Source: Prochlorococcus sp. MIT 0603 (lineage in GTDB: Bacteria; Cyanobacteriota; Cyanobacteriia; PCC-6307; Cyanobiaceae). Taken from it: a DNA stretch of 64,000 nucleotides. A program made the position numbers and the translations under genes. Position 1 is the stretch's first letter; every line of letters begins with the position of its first letter. Shown here in pieces: positions 1 through 9,747 of the stretch. The DNA lies in assembly GCF_000760215.1 (NCBI RefSeq), contig NZ_JNAW01000004.1, positions 310,001 through 374,000 of the forward strand. The letters run 5' to 3'. The notes below the pieces were generated by a model, which had not been told where the DNA came from, did no database searches, and worked only from the letters and a program-made list of their open reading frames with translations.

Positions 1-471
1 CAACTCAGTAAAAAATCAACCTTGCAAAAAATATTAAGACCTGGACTTAAGTTCATTACGAAACAAAGATGGTTAAGCAGAAGCTTATTTAAAAATGCTG
101 CAAAGCCTTCATTTATAAAGAAGGTTTTGCAAAAAGCTTATCCAAGTGGATCCAATATTGATGATGGTTTAATTAACCTTCTTCATCAACCAACTAAAGG
201 ATTGGGAGCCCCTGAAGCATTTCATGGCTTTATAAATATATTCAATGATTCCTTAGCACCAGAATTAATGGAAGAATTGGATTTACCGGTGGATATGATC
301 TGGGGTGAAGATGATCCTTGGGAATCATGCACTGAAGCGAAAAATTGGTTCTTAACAATTCCATGTATAAAGTCTCTTGAAATTATTAAGCATTCAGGTC
401 ATTGCCCTCACGATGAAAGCCCTGAAAAAGTTAACCCTATTTTGGTAAAACTAGTTCAGCAAGCAACGTAA
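1..471 (+). CDS. Alpha/beta hydrolase, C-terminal part (5' end outside the window)
   Basis: The reading frame is open from base 1, so the N-terminus with the nucleophile region is missing and about 156 residues remain. The visible part fits the cap and C-terminal half of an alpha/beta hydrolase: a stretch reading DMIWGEDDPW carries the acidic residue normally found after strand 6, and SGHCPHDESPEKV carries the catalytic-type histidine followed by the usual helix. The substrate cannot be told; cyanobacterial relatives are simply annotated as hydrolases. Its 3' end overlaps the convergent sigma factor gene by 16 bases. Fold assignment is fairly sure, function is not. Confidence 0.75.
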   Translation, partial: QLSKKSTLQKILRPGLKFITKQRWLSRSLFKNAAKPSFIKKVLQKAYPSGSNIDDGLINLLHQPTKGLGAPEAFHGFINIFNDSLAPELMEELDLPVDMIWGEDDPWESCTEAKNWFLTIPCIKSLEIIKHSGHCPHDESPEKVNPILVKLVQQAT

Positions 472-1460
472 GCTTCAACGGTATTTCCATACTTGCGTAA
501 TCCTCGCAGAGCATCTCTTTCAAGATTTCTCACTCGATCTCTACTTATACCAAGAATCCTACCAATACCAGTCAGAGTCATAGGCTCTTCACCATTCATG
601 CCATACCTCATTCTTAAAACTCTATGCTGCATTTGAGGTAACTTTTGCAATATTACGTCTAAATCTCCCTTCATACATTCCATCTCAATCTCTTGATTAG
701 GTAAATCTGTATCAGAAGCTATCAAATCTAATAGCGCTGTATCATCTCCATCTCCCACTTTTGATTCTAGGCTAATAGGCTGACTAGCCCTGAACATTAA
801 TTCTTTCACTTCCTCGATTGGAATATCTAAAAAATTAGCTAGTTCTTGCATAGATGGAGTTCTAGCTAACTGCTGACTCAACTCTCTCTGACCTTTTTTT
901 AACTTGTTTAATATTTCAGTAATATGAATTGGTAATCTTATTAATCGACTTTTTTCAGCAATAGCTCTTGTAATACCTTGTCTAATCCACCAATATGCAT
1001 ATGTAGAAAACTTATAACCTCTTGCAGGATCAAACTTCTCAACGCCTCTTACCAAACCAATTGTTCCTTCTTGGATTAAATCCAAAAGTTCCATATTCCT
1101 CTTTGTATATTTTTTGGCAACACTAACTACTAAACGCAAATTTGAAGCAACCATTCTCTCTTTTGCTCGATTACCTCGAATTAAACGTTTTTTTAACTGT
1201 GCAATTTTAATTCCAGCTTCTTTAGCTAGCTCTTCTTGGGTCGGCTTCGTTCCATTGATACTTTCAAGTTCTGATTCCAATTTTTCTAAAGAGTTCAAAT
1301 CTTGAACTTGACGACCTAATGTTATTTCCTGCTCGTTTGTTAGTAGTGGAACTCTCCCAATATCCCTTAAATATGAGCGAACTAGATCAACCTCAGCTAC
1401 AACTTTATTAGTTGATCCACTTACATATGACTTGGTAGAAATACTCTGAGCAGAAGTCAC
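456..1460 (-). CDS. Group 2 (SigA-like) RNA polymerase sigma factor
   Basis: This 334-residue protein directs RNA polymerase to promoters. It has region 1.2 (about residues 24-46, LVRSYLRDIGRVPLL), a complete region 2 (about 97-165, including DLIQEGTIGLVRGVEKFD and FSTYAYWWIRQGI), region 3 from about 170, and region 4 with a helix-turn-helix near 296-318 (LTGIGRILGISRDRVRNLE). Region 1.1 of the primary sigma factor is absent, which places it in the non-essential group 2 family that cyanobacteria use in light, nutrient and circadian responses. The specific paralogue cannot be named with certainty. It is transcribed from its own spacer of 107 bases behind mgtE. Confidence 0.93.
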   Translation of the reverse strand: MTSAQSISTKSYVSGSTNKVVAEVDLVRSYLRDIGRVPLLTNEQEITLGRQVQDLNSLEKLESELESINGTKPTQEELAKEAGIKIAQLKKRLIRGNRAKERMVASNLRLVVSVAKKYTKRNMELLDLIQEGTIGLVRGVEKFDPARGYKFSTYAYWWIRQGITRAIAEKSRLIRLPIHITEILNKLKKGQRELSQQLARTPSMQELANFLDIPIEEVKELMFRASQPISLESKVGDGDDTALLDLIASDTDLPNQEIEMECMKGDLDVILQKLPQMQHRVLRMRYGMNGEEPMTLTGIGRILGISRDRVRNLERDALRGLRKYGNTVEAYVAC

Positions 1461-1540
1461 GACGAAAATCTATTGCGTTTTGTAAAGAATATCATTAAGA
1501 ACTGTAAAGTTGTGAAAATCAACTCAAATTCCAGGGAATT

Positions 1541-1556
1541 TAGGTAAAAATACCTA
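1541..1556. promoter_or_regulatory. Short hairpin between mgtE and the sigma factor gene
   Basis: TAGGTA and TACCTA form a perfect six-base inverted repeat around a four-base A loop. It lies 11 bases past the mgtE stop and about 80 bases in front of the sigma factor start. There is no long T run after it on the minus strand, so it may be a weak terminator, a leader structure, or chance in AT-rich DNA. Confidence 0.25.
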
Positions 1557-1567
1557 TGCAGAGCTGT

Positions 1568-3001
1568 CTACTGAATTATCTTGGTTAGAAGCCACGAAGC
1601 AGTTCGTAAATAAATCCAAACTCCAACCACATCAGTTGCTGTGGTGATAAAAGGAGCTGACATTAAAGCTGGGTCCAGTCCCATCCTATGAAACAACAAA
1701 GGCAAAGAAGCCCCTGCCGTGGCTGCCAAAGTAGTTATAGCCAATAAACTAATACCAACAGCAGCGCCCACTAAAGGACCTTCTCCTTGCCACCATGCAA
1801 AAGGAACTACAAATAAAAGCATAAGCAATCCAAGCAATGCACCTGCAATCGTTTCCCGGAAAATCGCTTTTAAAAAACCTAAAGCTTGAATTCTTTGAGT
1901 ACTTAACCCTCTAATAACAACTGTAGAACTTTGTGCCCCAATATTTCCACCAGTCCCTATCAATAAAGGAATAAAAGCTGCTAATAAAACTACTTGTCGT
2001 AATACATCACCATTAGATGCAATAACCTTTGTAGTTAATCCATTAGCAAAAACCAAAACAATCAACCAAACCACTCTCCTTCTAGCAACTGCAAACAAAT
2101 TACTTTGAAAATAATCATCTTCATCTCCTGCCTGAACAGCTCCAGCTGCATAAATATCCCTAGTAGCTTCTTGTTCTATAACGTCAATAACATCATCAAC
2201 AGTGACTATCCCAACTAATCGCTTTTCTCGATCAACGACTGGTAAGGCCAGAAAGTCATACCTTTGAATTGCCCTTGCAACTTCTTCTTGATCAGTATCT
2301 GTACGAACATTAACTACCTCTCTTGTCATTACGTCACCAATTGTTGTATCAGGATCTGCCGTCACCAAATCCCTTAAAGATAAAATTCCAGTTAAATGTC
2401 TCTCGCGATCTGTAACGTAAAGGCTATAAATTGTCTCAGTATAAGGTGCTTGCCTTCTAACAATATTTAAAGCATCAAAAGCAGTATGAAATTCCTTTAA
2501 ATCAATAAATTCATTAGTCATTAATCTCCCAGCCGTTTCAGCCTCATATCCCAACATTTGAGCAGTTACTCGCCTTTCTTCAGGACTTAATTCAGCCAAC
2601 AATCTTCTAACTACCTTAGCAGGCAATTCATCAAATAATCTCACCCGGTCATCTGGTGACATCCTTTCAACTAATTCCAAAACCTCATTGGAGCGAAGTC
2701 GATCCAGAAGACTTTGTTGTACAGCAGCATCTAAATATTCGTAAACTTCTATAGCCTCATTCTTATTTAATAATCTAAAAGCCAAAGCTTGCAAAATCAA
2801 AGGCAAACTGCCTATTGATTCCGCAATATCTACAGGCTGAACAGGCTCCAATAAAGTCTTAACGCCATCATAATTACCAGCAGCAAGCATTGCCTCAAGC
2901 TGTTGAGAAACCACCTCGGCTAAGTGAGGTCCATTTACAGATGAATCATTACTAATAGATGTACCTATCTGTTCATTCATAGGCACACTGAAAGACCTCA
3001 A
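1568..3001 (-). CDS. mgtE: Magnesium transporter MgtE
   Basis: MgtE is a homodimeric Mg2+ channel of the inner membrane gated by cytosolic Mg2+. The 477 residues show the expected order: an N-terminal superhelical domain (about 30-165, with SPDDRVRLFDELPAKVVRRLL), a CBS pair (about 180-290, with LTGILSLRDLVTADP and LVGIVTVDDVIDVIEQEA), then about five membrane helices. GGNIGAQSSTVVIRGLS and the last-helix ATDVVGVWIYL match the conserved pore region including its aspartate. A second methionine at residue 8 could be the true start. It lies 11 bases after a fluoride-channel gene and may be read with the gyrB-to-crcB group. Confidence 0.95.
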   Translation of the reverse strand: MRSFSVPMNEQIGTSISNDSSVNGPHLAEVVSQQLEAMLAAGNYDGVKTLLEPVQPVDIAESIGSLPLILQALAFRLLNKNEAIEVYEYLDAAVQQSLLDRLRSNEVLELVERMSPDDRVRLFDELPAKVVRRLLAELSPEERRVTAQMLGYEAETAGRLMTNEFIDLKEFHTAFDALNIVRRQAPYTETIYSLYVTDRERHLTGILSLRDLVTADPDTTIGDVMTREVVNVRTDTDQEEVARAIQRYDFLALPVVDREKRLVGIVTVDDVIDVIEQEATRDIYAAGAVQAGDEDDYFQSNLFAVARRRVVWLIVLVFANGLTTKVIASNGDVLRQVVLLAAFIPLLIGTGGNIGAQSSTVVIRGLSTQRIQALGFLKAIFRETIAGALLGLLMLLFVVPFAWWQGEGPLVGAAVGISLLAITTLAATAGASLPLLFHRMGLDPALMSAPFITTATDVVGVWIYLRTASWLLTKIIQ

Positions 3002-3012
3002 ACATATTATGT

Positions 3013-3387
3013 CTATAAGGACGAAAATAATCGCCTAATTCTTTGACCGATTAAAAAACCTAACGTTAAAGACAAAAAACCCGCAAGCATGGTGATGCAG
3101 ATCAAACCTATTGCTTGAAACAATAAACCGCTATTAATCATTAAAAATGCATCCAAAATCAGACCACTGAAAGTAGTTAAAGATGCACAAAAACCTAGTA
3201 CCAAGAAAACTTGAAACCTAGAACTAATTGTGAATCCTGAAATCAAACCAAGAAAACCAGATCCAAAAACATTAGCTATAAAATCATTGTTAACTTTAAA
3301 ACGAAGCAAAGCACCTGAAATTGAGCCTATGCAAATCAAGAAAAATTGATCCCTTCTCAGAACAAAATCATAGAAGCTCCTAAGCAT
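3013..3387 (-). CDS. crcB: Fluoride channel Fluc/CrcB, second subunit gene
   Basis: This 124-residue protein of about four membrane helices belongs to the Fluc/CrcB family, which exports toxic fluoride as a dual-topology dimer. Family marks are present: GSISGALLRF near residue 20, an asparagine in helix 2 (IANVFGSGFLGLISG), and the helix-3 break with phenylalanines (FCASLTTFSGLILD). Its ATG overlaps the stop of the upstream crcB by eight bases, so the two are probably translated together. Two different neighbouring copies suggest a heterodimer, as described for paired Fluc genes in other bacteria; that is inference here. Confidence 0.87.
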   Translation of the reverse strand: MLRSFYDFVLRRDQFFLICIGSISGALLRFKVNNDFIANVFGSGFLGLISGFTISSRFQVFLVLGFCASLTTFSGLILDAFLMINSGLLFQAIGLICITMLAGFLSLTLGFLIGQRIRRLFSSL

Positions 3388-3775
3388 TTACACAATAAAA
3401 ACCGAATAAAGCCATAATGATACCAATGAATATAGACACAAACAAAGAAAGAGATAGATCCATCCATCTATGGTTTAAATAATAGTGATGAAACTCAAAA
3501 ATCAAAGAAGAGAAAGTACTAAAGCTTCCAAGCAAGCCTATGCTTAACAATAAATAGAGAGGCTCATTATCTAATAAAAAATATGTTTTTTGTTGGAGTC
3601 CAAGTAAGATACCAAGCAAAAATGTGGCAATTGAATTGACTAACAAAACCCCATATAGATCTGATTTTGTATGTATAAAAATCTTTTTAGAAATTTGCAT
3701 TCTTAAAATTGCACCTGGAGCAGCCCCAATTGCCACAAACAAAGAAGATCGATGATCTCCTAAGAAATTAAACAT
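3380..3775 (-). CDS. crcB: Fluoride channel Fluc/CrcB, first subunit gene
   Basis: This 131-residue membrane protein is the first of two tandem CrcB homologues. It has GAAPGAILRMQ in helix 1, the polar asparagine in helix 2 (LLVNSIATFLLGILLG) and GLLGSFSTFSSLIFEF in helix 3, where the Phe, Ser and Thr residues of the pore normally sit. It is clearly diverged from its neighbour, so the pair is an old duplication and not a recent copy. It overlaps the SH3-like gene upstream and the second crcB downstream by eight bases each. The likely role is fluoride export. Confidence 0.88.
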   Translation of the reverse strand: MFNFLGDHRSSLFVAIGAAPGAILRMQISKKIFIHTKSDLYGVLLVNSIATFLLGILLGLQQKTYFLLDNEPLYLLLSIGLLGSFSTFSSLIFEFHHYYLNHRWMDLSLSLFVSIFIGIIMALFGFYCVNA

Positions 3776-4105
3776 TTATCCATCCACGTCTAGTTGACAA
3801 AGAAGGTCTATCAATCAATCCCAAGTTAGGTAATTGAACCTGCAACCAACTGTTACCCTCTTCAGGGTGCCAAAGACGTATTACTCTAAGATGAGTCCCT
3901 AATTCTAATGTAAATAAAGAAGGCGCAGAGATATGAGGACTAGTACGCAAAACACAAGAGTTACCAACAATAAAAAATTCCATTTCTTTAGAATTAGAAA
4001 TTTCTAACTTGCTTCTAGTAGCTCCTCCGGCTGGTAAAGCAATAGGTGCAAATAACGCAAGGCTTAACAAGCATCCCCAATGAAAACAGAATTTCATATT
4101 TATCA

Positions 4106-4106
<1 letters not shown>
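3768..4106 (-). CDS. Small secreted SH3-like protein of unknown function
   Basis: The 112-residue product starts with a probable signal peptide (about residues 4-28, a basic and hydrophobic run ending in LPAGGA) and then has a short domain resembling a bacterial SH3 fold: VGNSCVLRTSPHISAPSLFTLELGTHLRVIRLW followed by WLQVQLP and a closing RRGWI. Such domains often bind cell wall. The start codon shares one base with the gyrB stop (TAATG), so it is probably translated by re-initiation after gyrB; a methionine at residue 4 is an alternative start. Function is unknown, and the link with fluoride channels is only positional. Confidence 0.68.
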
Positions 4107-6109
<2,003 letters not shown>

Positions 6110-6254
6110 TTACAAAATTCATTTACCAAGAAACCTTATTCAACCTGGAAAATTCAATCTACCACTGGTAACCAAGAAAGGCTTGCAAGAAATTACTAAA
6201 AGAACAAAAATCCTTTCTAAATAGAGAATTATGACCATCTACTAAGCAGCCTTT

Positions 6255-7154
6255 ATGCCCAAGTCAAAACCAGTTGTCATAGTGTTACTTGGGCCAACAG
6301 CAAGTGGGAAAACTGAACTTGCCATTCAAATAGCAAAGCAAATAAAAGTCAGTATTCATAATATTGATTCCCGCCAGTTATATAAAGGGATGGATATTGG
6401 TACTGCAAAACCAACTTTAGAACAGCAAAAAGAAATAAAGCATCATTTATTAGATCTAAAGGAACCTAACAATCCAATCACATTAAAAGAATTCAAAAAA
6501 GAAGCTGAATCTAATCTCACAAAAATCATTGGAAAAGAAAAAATTGGATTTCTGGTAGGTGGTAGTGGTCTTTATTTAAAAGCTTTGACCAGTGGACTAT
6601 GTCCACCTGCAGTACCTCCCCAGAAGCAGTTGAGGAAATATCTTACTGAAATTGGGCAAAAGGAATGTCACCAATTGCTTGAGAAATGTGATCCTTGTGC
6701 ATCCAGAAAAATTGCGCCAAAAGACACCACTAGAACAATCAGAGCATTAGAAGTATTTTATGCAACTGGTAAAAGAATAAGCTCTTTGCAATCTTCCCAA
6801 CCTCCAGATTGGAACTTAATTGAACTGGGACTGAACCCAAGCAACCTTCATCAAAGAATTGCTAAAAGAACAATAAAATTATTTAACAATGGTCTAATTG
6901 AAGAAACAAAACAATTAATCCACAAATATGGGGAGAAACTGCCTTTGCTGCAAACAATTGGTTATGAGGAAGCTCTAAAAGTCGTTAAAGGATCTTATTC
7001 ATTATCTGAAGCAATAGAAAAAACAACAGTCAGAACTAATCAATTTGCCAAGAGACAAAGGACTTGGTTCCGAAAGCAACATAACCCAAAATGGCTAAAT
7101 GAAAAAAACTCTCTTGAAGAAGCTCTCTCTTTTATCCAAAACGGTATAGGGTGA
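6255..7154 (+). CDS. miaA: tRNA dimethylallyltransferase
   Basis: MiaA adds a dimethylallyl group to adenosine 37 of tRNAs that read codons starting with U. The 299-residue protein begins with the P-loop [13 protein letters not shown] (about residues 11-23), followed by the conserved [17 protein letters not shown] segment with the DxRQ substrate contact, [11 protein letters not shown], and [14 protein letters not shown]. The length matches the family. It is followed by infC 64 bases downstream on the same strand. Confident assignment. Confidence 0.96.
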   Translation: MPKSKPVVIVLLGPTASGKTELAIQIAKQIKVSIHNIDSRQLYKGMDIGTAKPTLEQQKEIKHHLLDLKEPNNPITLKEFKKEAESNLTKIIGKEKIGFLVGGSGLYLKALTSGLCPPAVPPQKQLRKYLTEIGQKECHQLLEKCDPCASRKIAPKDTTRTIRALEVFYATGKRISSLQSSQPPDWNLIELGLNPSNLHQRIAKRTIKLFNNGLIEETKQLIHKYGEKLPLLQTIGYEEALKVVKGSYSLSEAIEKTTVRTNQFAKRQRTWFRKQHNPKWLNEKNSLEEALSFIQNGIG

Positions 7155-7218
7155 AGTAAGTAGATGCAAAATTGGGCTAATTCCTCATTTCTTCTGCTTT
7201 GTTCCATCAACACATTGA

Positions 7219-7827
7219 ATGCCACCACGTCCCCGGTTTGATCGTCGAGCTCCTGTTCGAGAGCTCCCAAACATTAATGAAAGGATTAAATATCCAAACC
7301 TCAGGGTAGTTGATGCTGACGGAGCTCAGCTTGGAGTTATTAGTCGTGAAGAAGCATTAGAGGTAGCTCAAGATAGAGAGCTTGATCTTGTTTTAGTTAG
7401 TGAAAAGGCTGATCCTCCCGTTTGCAGGATCATGAACTATGGGAAATTTAAATTCGAACAAGAGAAGAAAGCAAAAGAAGCAAAGAAGAAATCTCATCAA
7501 ACTGAGGTTAAGGAAGTAAAAATGCGCTACAAAATTGATCAGCATGATTATCAAGTTCGTATTGGCCAAGCAACGCGCTTTCTTAAGGCAGGAGATAAAG
7601 TTAAATGCACAGTAATTTTTAGAGGTAGAGAGATTCAACATACAAATCTTGCAGAATCACTTCTTGCCCGAATGGCTAAAGACTTAGAAGAGCAGGCTGA
7701 AATTCAGCAAGCAGCAAAAAGAGAAGGTAGAAATATGATTATGTTTTTAACACCGAGAAAAACCCCTCTTATAAAAAAAGAAAAAGAAGAGGAAGTTAAT
7801 TCCAAAGCAAAAAGAACTATTGAATAA
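7219..7827 (+). CDS. infC: Translation initiation factor IF-3
   Basis: IF-3 keeps the 30S subunit free and checks initiator tRNA and start codon. The 202-residue protein has the N-terminal domain ([35 protein letters not shown]) and the C-terminal domain ([34 protein letters not shown]). The chosen ATG gives the short Pro- and Arg-rich leader [15 protein letters not shown] seen in cyanobacterial homologues. The start here is an ordinary ATG, unlike the rare AUU of enterobacterial infC. The usual partners rpmI-rplT are about 29 kb away, so the classical infC-rpmI-rplT operon is split. Confidence 0.96.
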   Translation: MPPRPRFDRRAPVRELPNINERIKYPNLRVVDADGAQLGVISREEALEVAQDRELDLVLVSEKADPPVCRIMNYGKFKFEQEKKAKEAKKKSHQTEVKEVKMRYKIDQHDYQVRIGQATRFLKAGDKVKCTVIFRGREIQHTNLAESLLARMAKDLEEQAEIQQAAKREGRNMIMFLTPRKTPLIKKEKEEEVNSKAKRTIE

Positions 7828-7920
7828 GCGCTCCCAGAATTATTTGATATAGCTAGAGAAAAAATAATATTTCATTAAAATCTTTTTATTGCTCAAATGA
7901 ATTGAGAACCTGTCACATAA

Positions 7921-7952
7921 GCTTAGGACAAACATTTAATTGTCCCCCAAGC
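7921..7952. promoter_or_regulatory. Extended inverted repeat in front of the GntR-family gene
   Basis: GGACAA and TTGTCC form a perfect dyad around eight AT-only or AT-rich bases, and the symmetry resumes outside it with GCTT and AAGC after unpaired bases. The element ends 43 bases before the regulator start codon in a 168-base spacer. A GntR protein commonly binds such a dyad, so autoregulation is a reasonable inference. It could also form a hairpin in the leader RNA. Confidence 0.5.
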
Positions 7953-7995
7953 ATTATTTGAGTATCGTGGCCTCATTGAAACTTGACATAAAGGT

Positions 7996-8979
7996 GTGAA
8001 ATACCATATTCAGCAGGAGAGTGACATCCCTGCATCAACGCAACTTTATAATCAAATTTGTTTTGCTATAGCTGCAAGACACTATCCTCCAGCTCATAGA
8101 CTACCTAGTACAAGACAATTAGCTATGCAGACGGGATTGCATAGAAATACAATCAGCAAAGTATATCGTCAGTTAGAAACTGATGGAGTTGTAGAAGCAA
8201 TAGCTGGATCAGGGATTTATGTTAGGGACCAAAAAAAACGAGAATCACAAAACTCTAATAATTTTAGGAAAAAAGCAATTACTGATTTAGACCATGAAGT
8301 AAGAAAAAGTGTTGATGAACTTCTTAATTCTGGATGCACGCTACAACAAACAAGAGAACTGTTTACTCAAGAGATCGACTGGAGGCTGCGTTGCGGAGCA
8401 AGGGTATTAGTTAGTACTCCTAGAGAGGACCTAGGTGCATCAATGTTAATAGCAGAAGAATTAGAACCGAATCTTGATGTACCCATAGAAGTAGTACCAA
8501 TGGAAGAATTAGAAGGAGTACTTGAAAGTTCGAACATTGGGACAGTCGTCACTAGCCGCTATTTTCTTCAACCATTAGAAGAAGTAGCAAAAAGGCATGG
8601 TGTCCGAGCAATTGCTGTAGACCTAAGTGATTTTGACAAAGAGCTTGCAATGCTTAAAGAATTACGGTCCGGTAGTTGTGTAGGCATTGTGAGCATTAGC
8701 CCAGGAATACTTCGTGCAGCAGAAGTGATCTTGCACAGTATGCGAGGTAATGAATTATTACTGATGACTGCAAATCCTGATGTAGGGAGTCGTTTATTAG
8801 CACTTCTAAGAGCAGCTAATTACGTTCTATGCGATAGTCCTAGTCTTCCTTTAGTAGAACACACCATTCGTCAAAACCGATCACAACTAATTCGTATGCC
8901 ACAAGTGCATTGTGCTGAAAAGTATCTCAGTGAATCCACTTTAGAACGACTAAAAAAAGAAATCGGTCTTCTTAAATAA
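7996..8979 (+). CDS. GntR-family transcriptional regulator
   Basis: The 327-residue protein has an N-terminal winged helix of the GntR type (about residues 12-78): STQLYNQICFAIAARHYPP, HRLPSTRQLAMQTGLHRNTISKVYRQLE and the wing GVVEAIAGSGIYV. This layout is closest to the YtrA or MocR type of head. The remaining 230 or so residues look like an alpha/beta domain (VGIVSISPGILRAAEVI, SRLLALLRAANYVL) that I do not recognise as a known effector family; it is not the aminotransferase domain of MocR. Translation probably starts at GTG 7996. An inverted repeat just upstream may be its operator. Confidence 0.85.
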   Translation: MKYHIQQESDIPASTQLYNQICFAIAARHYPPAHRLPSTRQLAMQTGLHRNTISKVYRQLETDGVVEAIAGSGIYVRDQKKRESQNSNNFRKKAITDLDHEVRKSVDELLNSGCTLQQTRELFTQEIDWRLRCGARVLVSTPREDLGASMLIAEELEPNLDVPIEVVPMEELEGVLESSNIGTVVTSRYFLQPLEEVAKRHGVRAIAVDLSDFDKELAMLKELRSGSCVGIVSISPGILRAAEVILHSMRGNELLLMTANPDVGSRLLALLRAANYVLCDSPSLPLVEHTIRQNRSQLIRMPQVHCAEKYLSESTLERLKKEIGLLK

Positions 8980-9000
8980 CACACTTCTTTCTTTGAGCAA

Positions 9001-9747
9001 ATGCTTAAAGCTTTTTCTTCAGATCTAGCAATTATCCGTGAAAGAGATCCTGCAGCAAGGGGTCTTTTGGAAATAATACTTTGTTACCCAGGTTTTCAAG
9101 CTTTAGTACTTCACCGTATTAGCCATAAACTTTGGAAGCTAGGGCTACCGCTTATCCCAAGAATTATTAGTCAAATCAATAGAACTTTTACTGGTATTGA
9201 AATCCATCCTGGAGCGAAAATCGGTAAAGGAGTCTTTATAGACCATGGGATGGGTGTTGTTATAGGGGAAACAACTGAAATAGGAAATAATTGCCTGTTA
9301 TATCAAGGAGTAACACTAGGTGGGACAGGGAAAAGCCATGGCAAAAGACATCCAACCCTCTCAGCAAATGTAGTAGTAGGCGCTGGAGCAAAAGTTCTAG
9401 GAGCTATAACAGTTGGTGCAAATACAAGGATTGGAGCAGGATCAGTGGTGGTAAGAGATGTTGCTGAAGACAGCACGGTAGTAGGAGTTCCTGGACGAAT
9501 TATTCACCAAAGTGGTGTTCGTATTAACCCTCTAGCGCATTCAGCTCTTCCAGATGCTGAAGCGTCAGTAATTAGAAATTTAATGGAAAGAATTGATCAT
9601 TTAGAAAGTCAAGTGCAAATTCTAAATAACAATCTCAATGAAATCAGCAATGGCAATTTACCCGATAATATATCACCAGGAAAATCGCAAAGTCTTAAAG
9701 ATCGAGAAATTATTGAATTTCTAGGAGATAAACTAGATGAAGAATAG
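9001..9747 (+). CDS. cysE: Serine O-acetyltransferase
   Basis: CysE acetylates serine with acetyl-CoA, the first step of cysteine synthesis. The 248-residue protein has the helical head (DPAARGLLEIILCYPGFQALVLHRISHKLW) and the left-handed beta helix built from hexapeptide repeats: IEIHPGAKIGKGVFIDHGMGV with the catalytic Asp and His, IGETTEIGNNCLLYQGVTLGG and KRHPTLSANVVVGAGAKVLG. A C-terminal tail of about 50 residues follows the conserved core. The stop codon directly abuts the stop of the convergent secA gene with no base between. Confidence 0.96.
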   Translation: MLKAFSSDLAIIRERDPAARGLLEIILCYPGFQALVLHRISHKLWKLGLPLIPRIISQINRTFTGIEIHPGAKIGKGVFIDHGMGVVIGETTEIGNNCLLYQGVTLGGTGKSHGKRHPTLSANVVVGAGAKVLGAITVGANTRIGAGSVVVRDVAEDSTVVGVPGRIIHQSGVRINPLAHSALPDAEASVIRNLMERIDHLESQVQILNNNLNEISNGNLPDNISPGKSQSLKDREIIEFLGDKLDEE

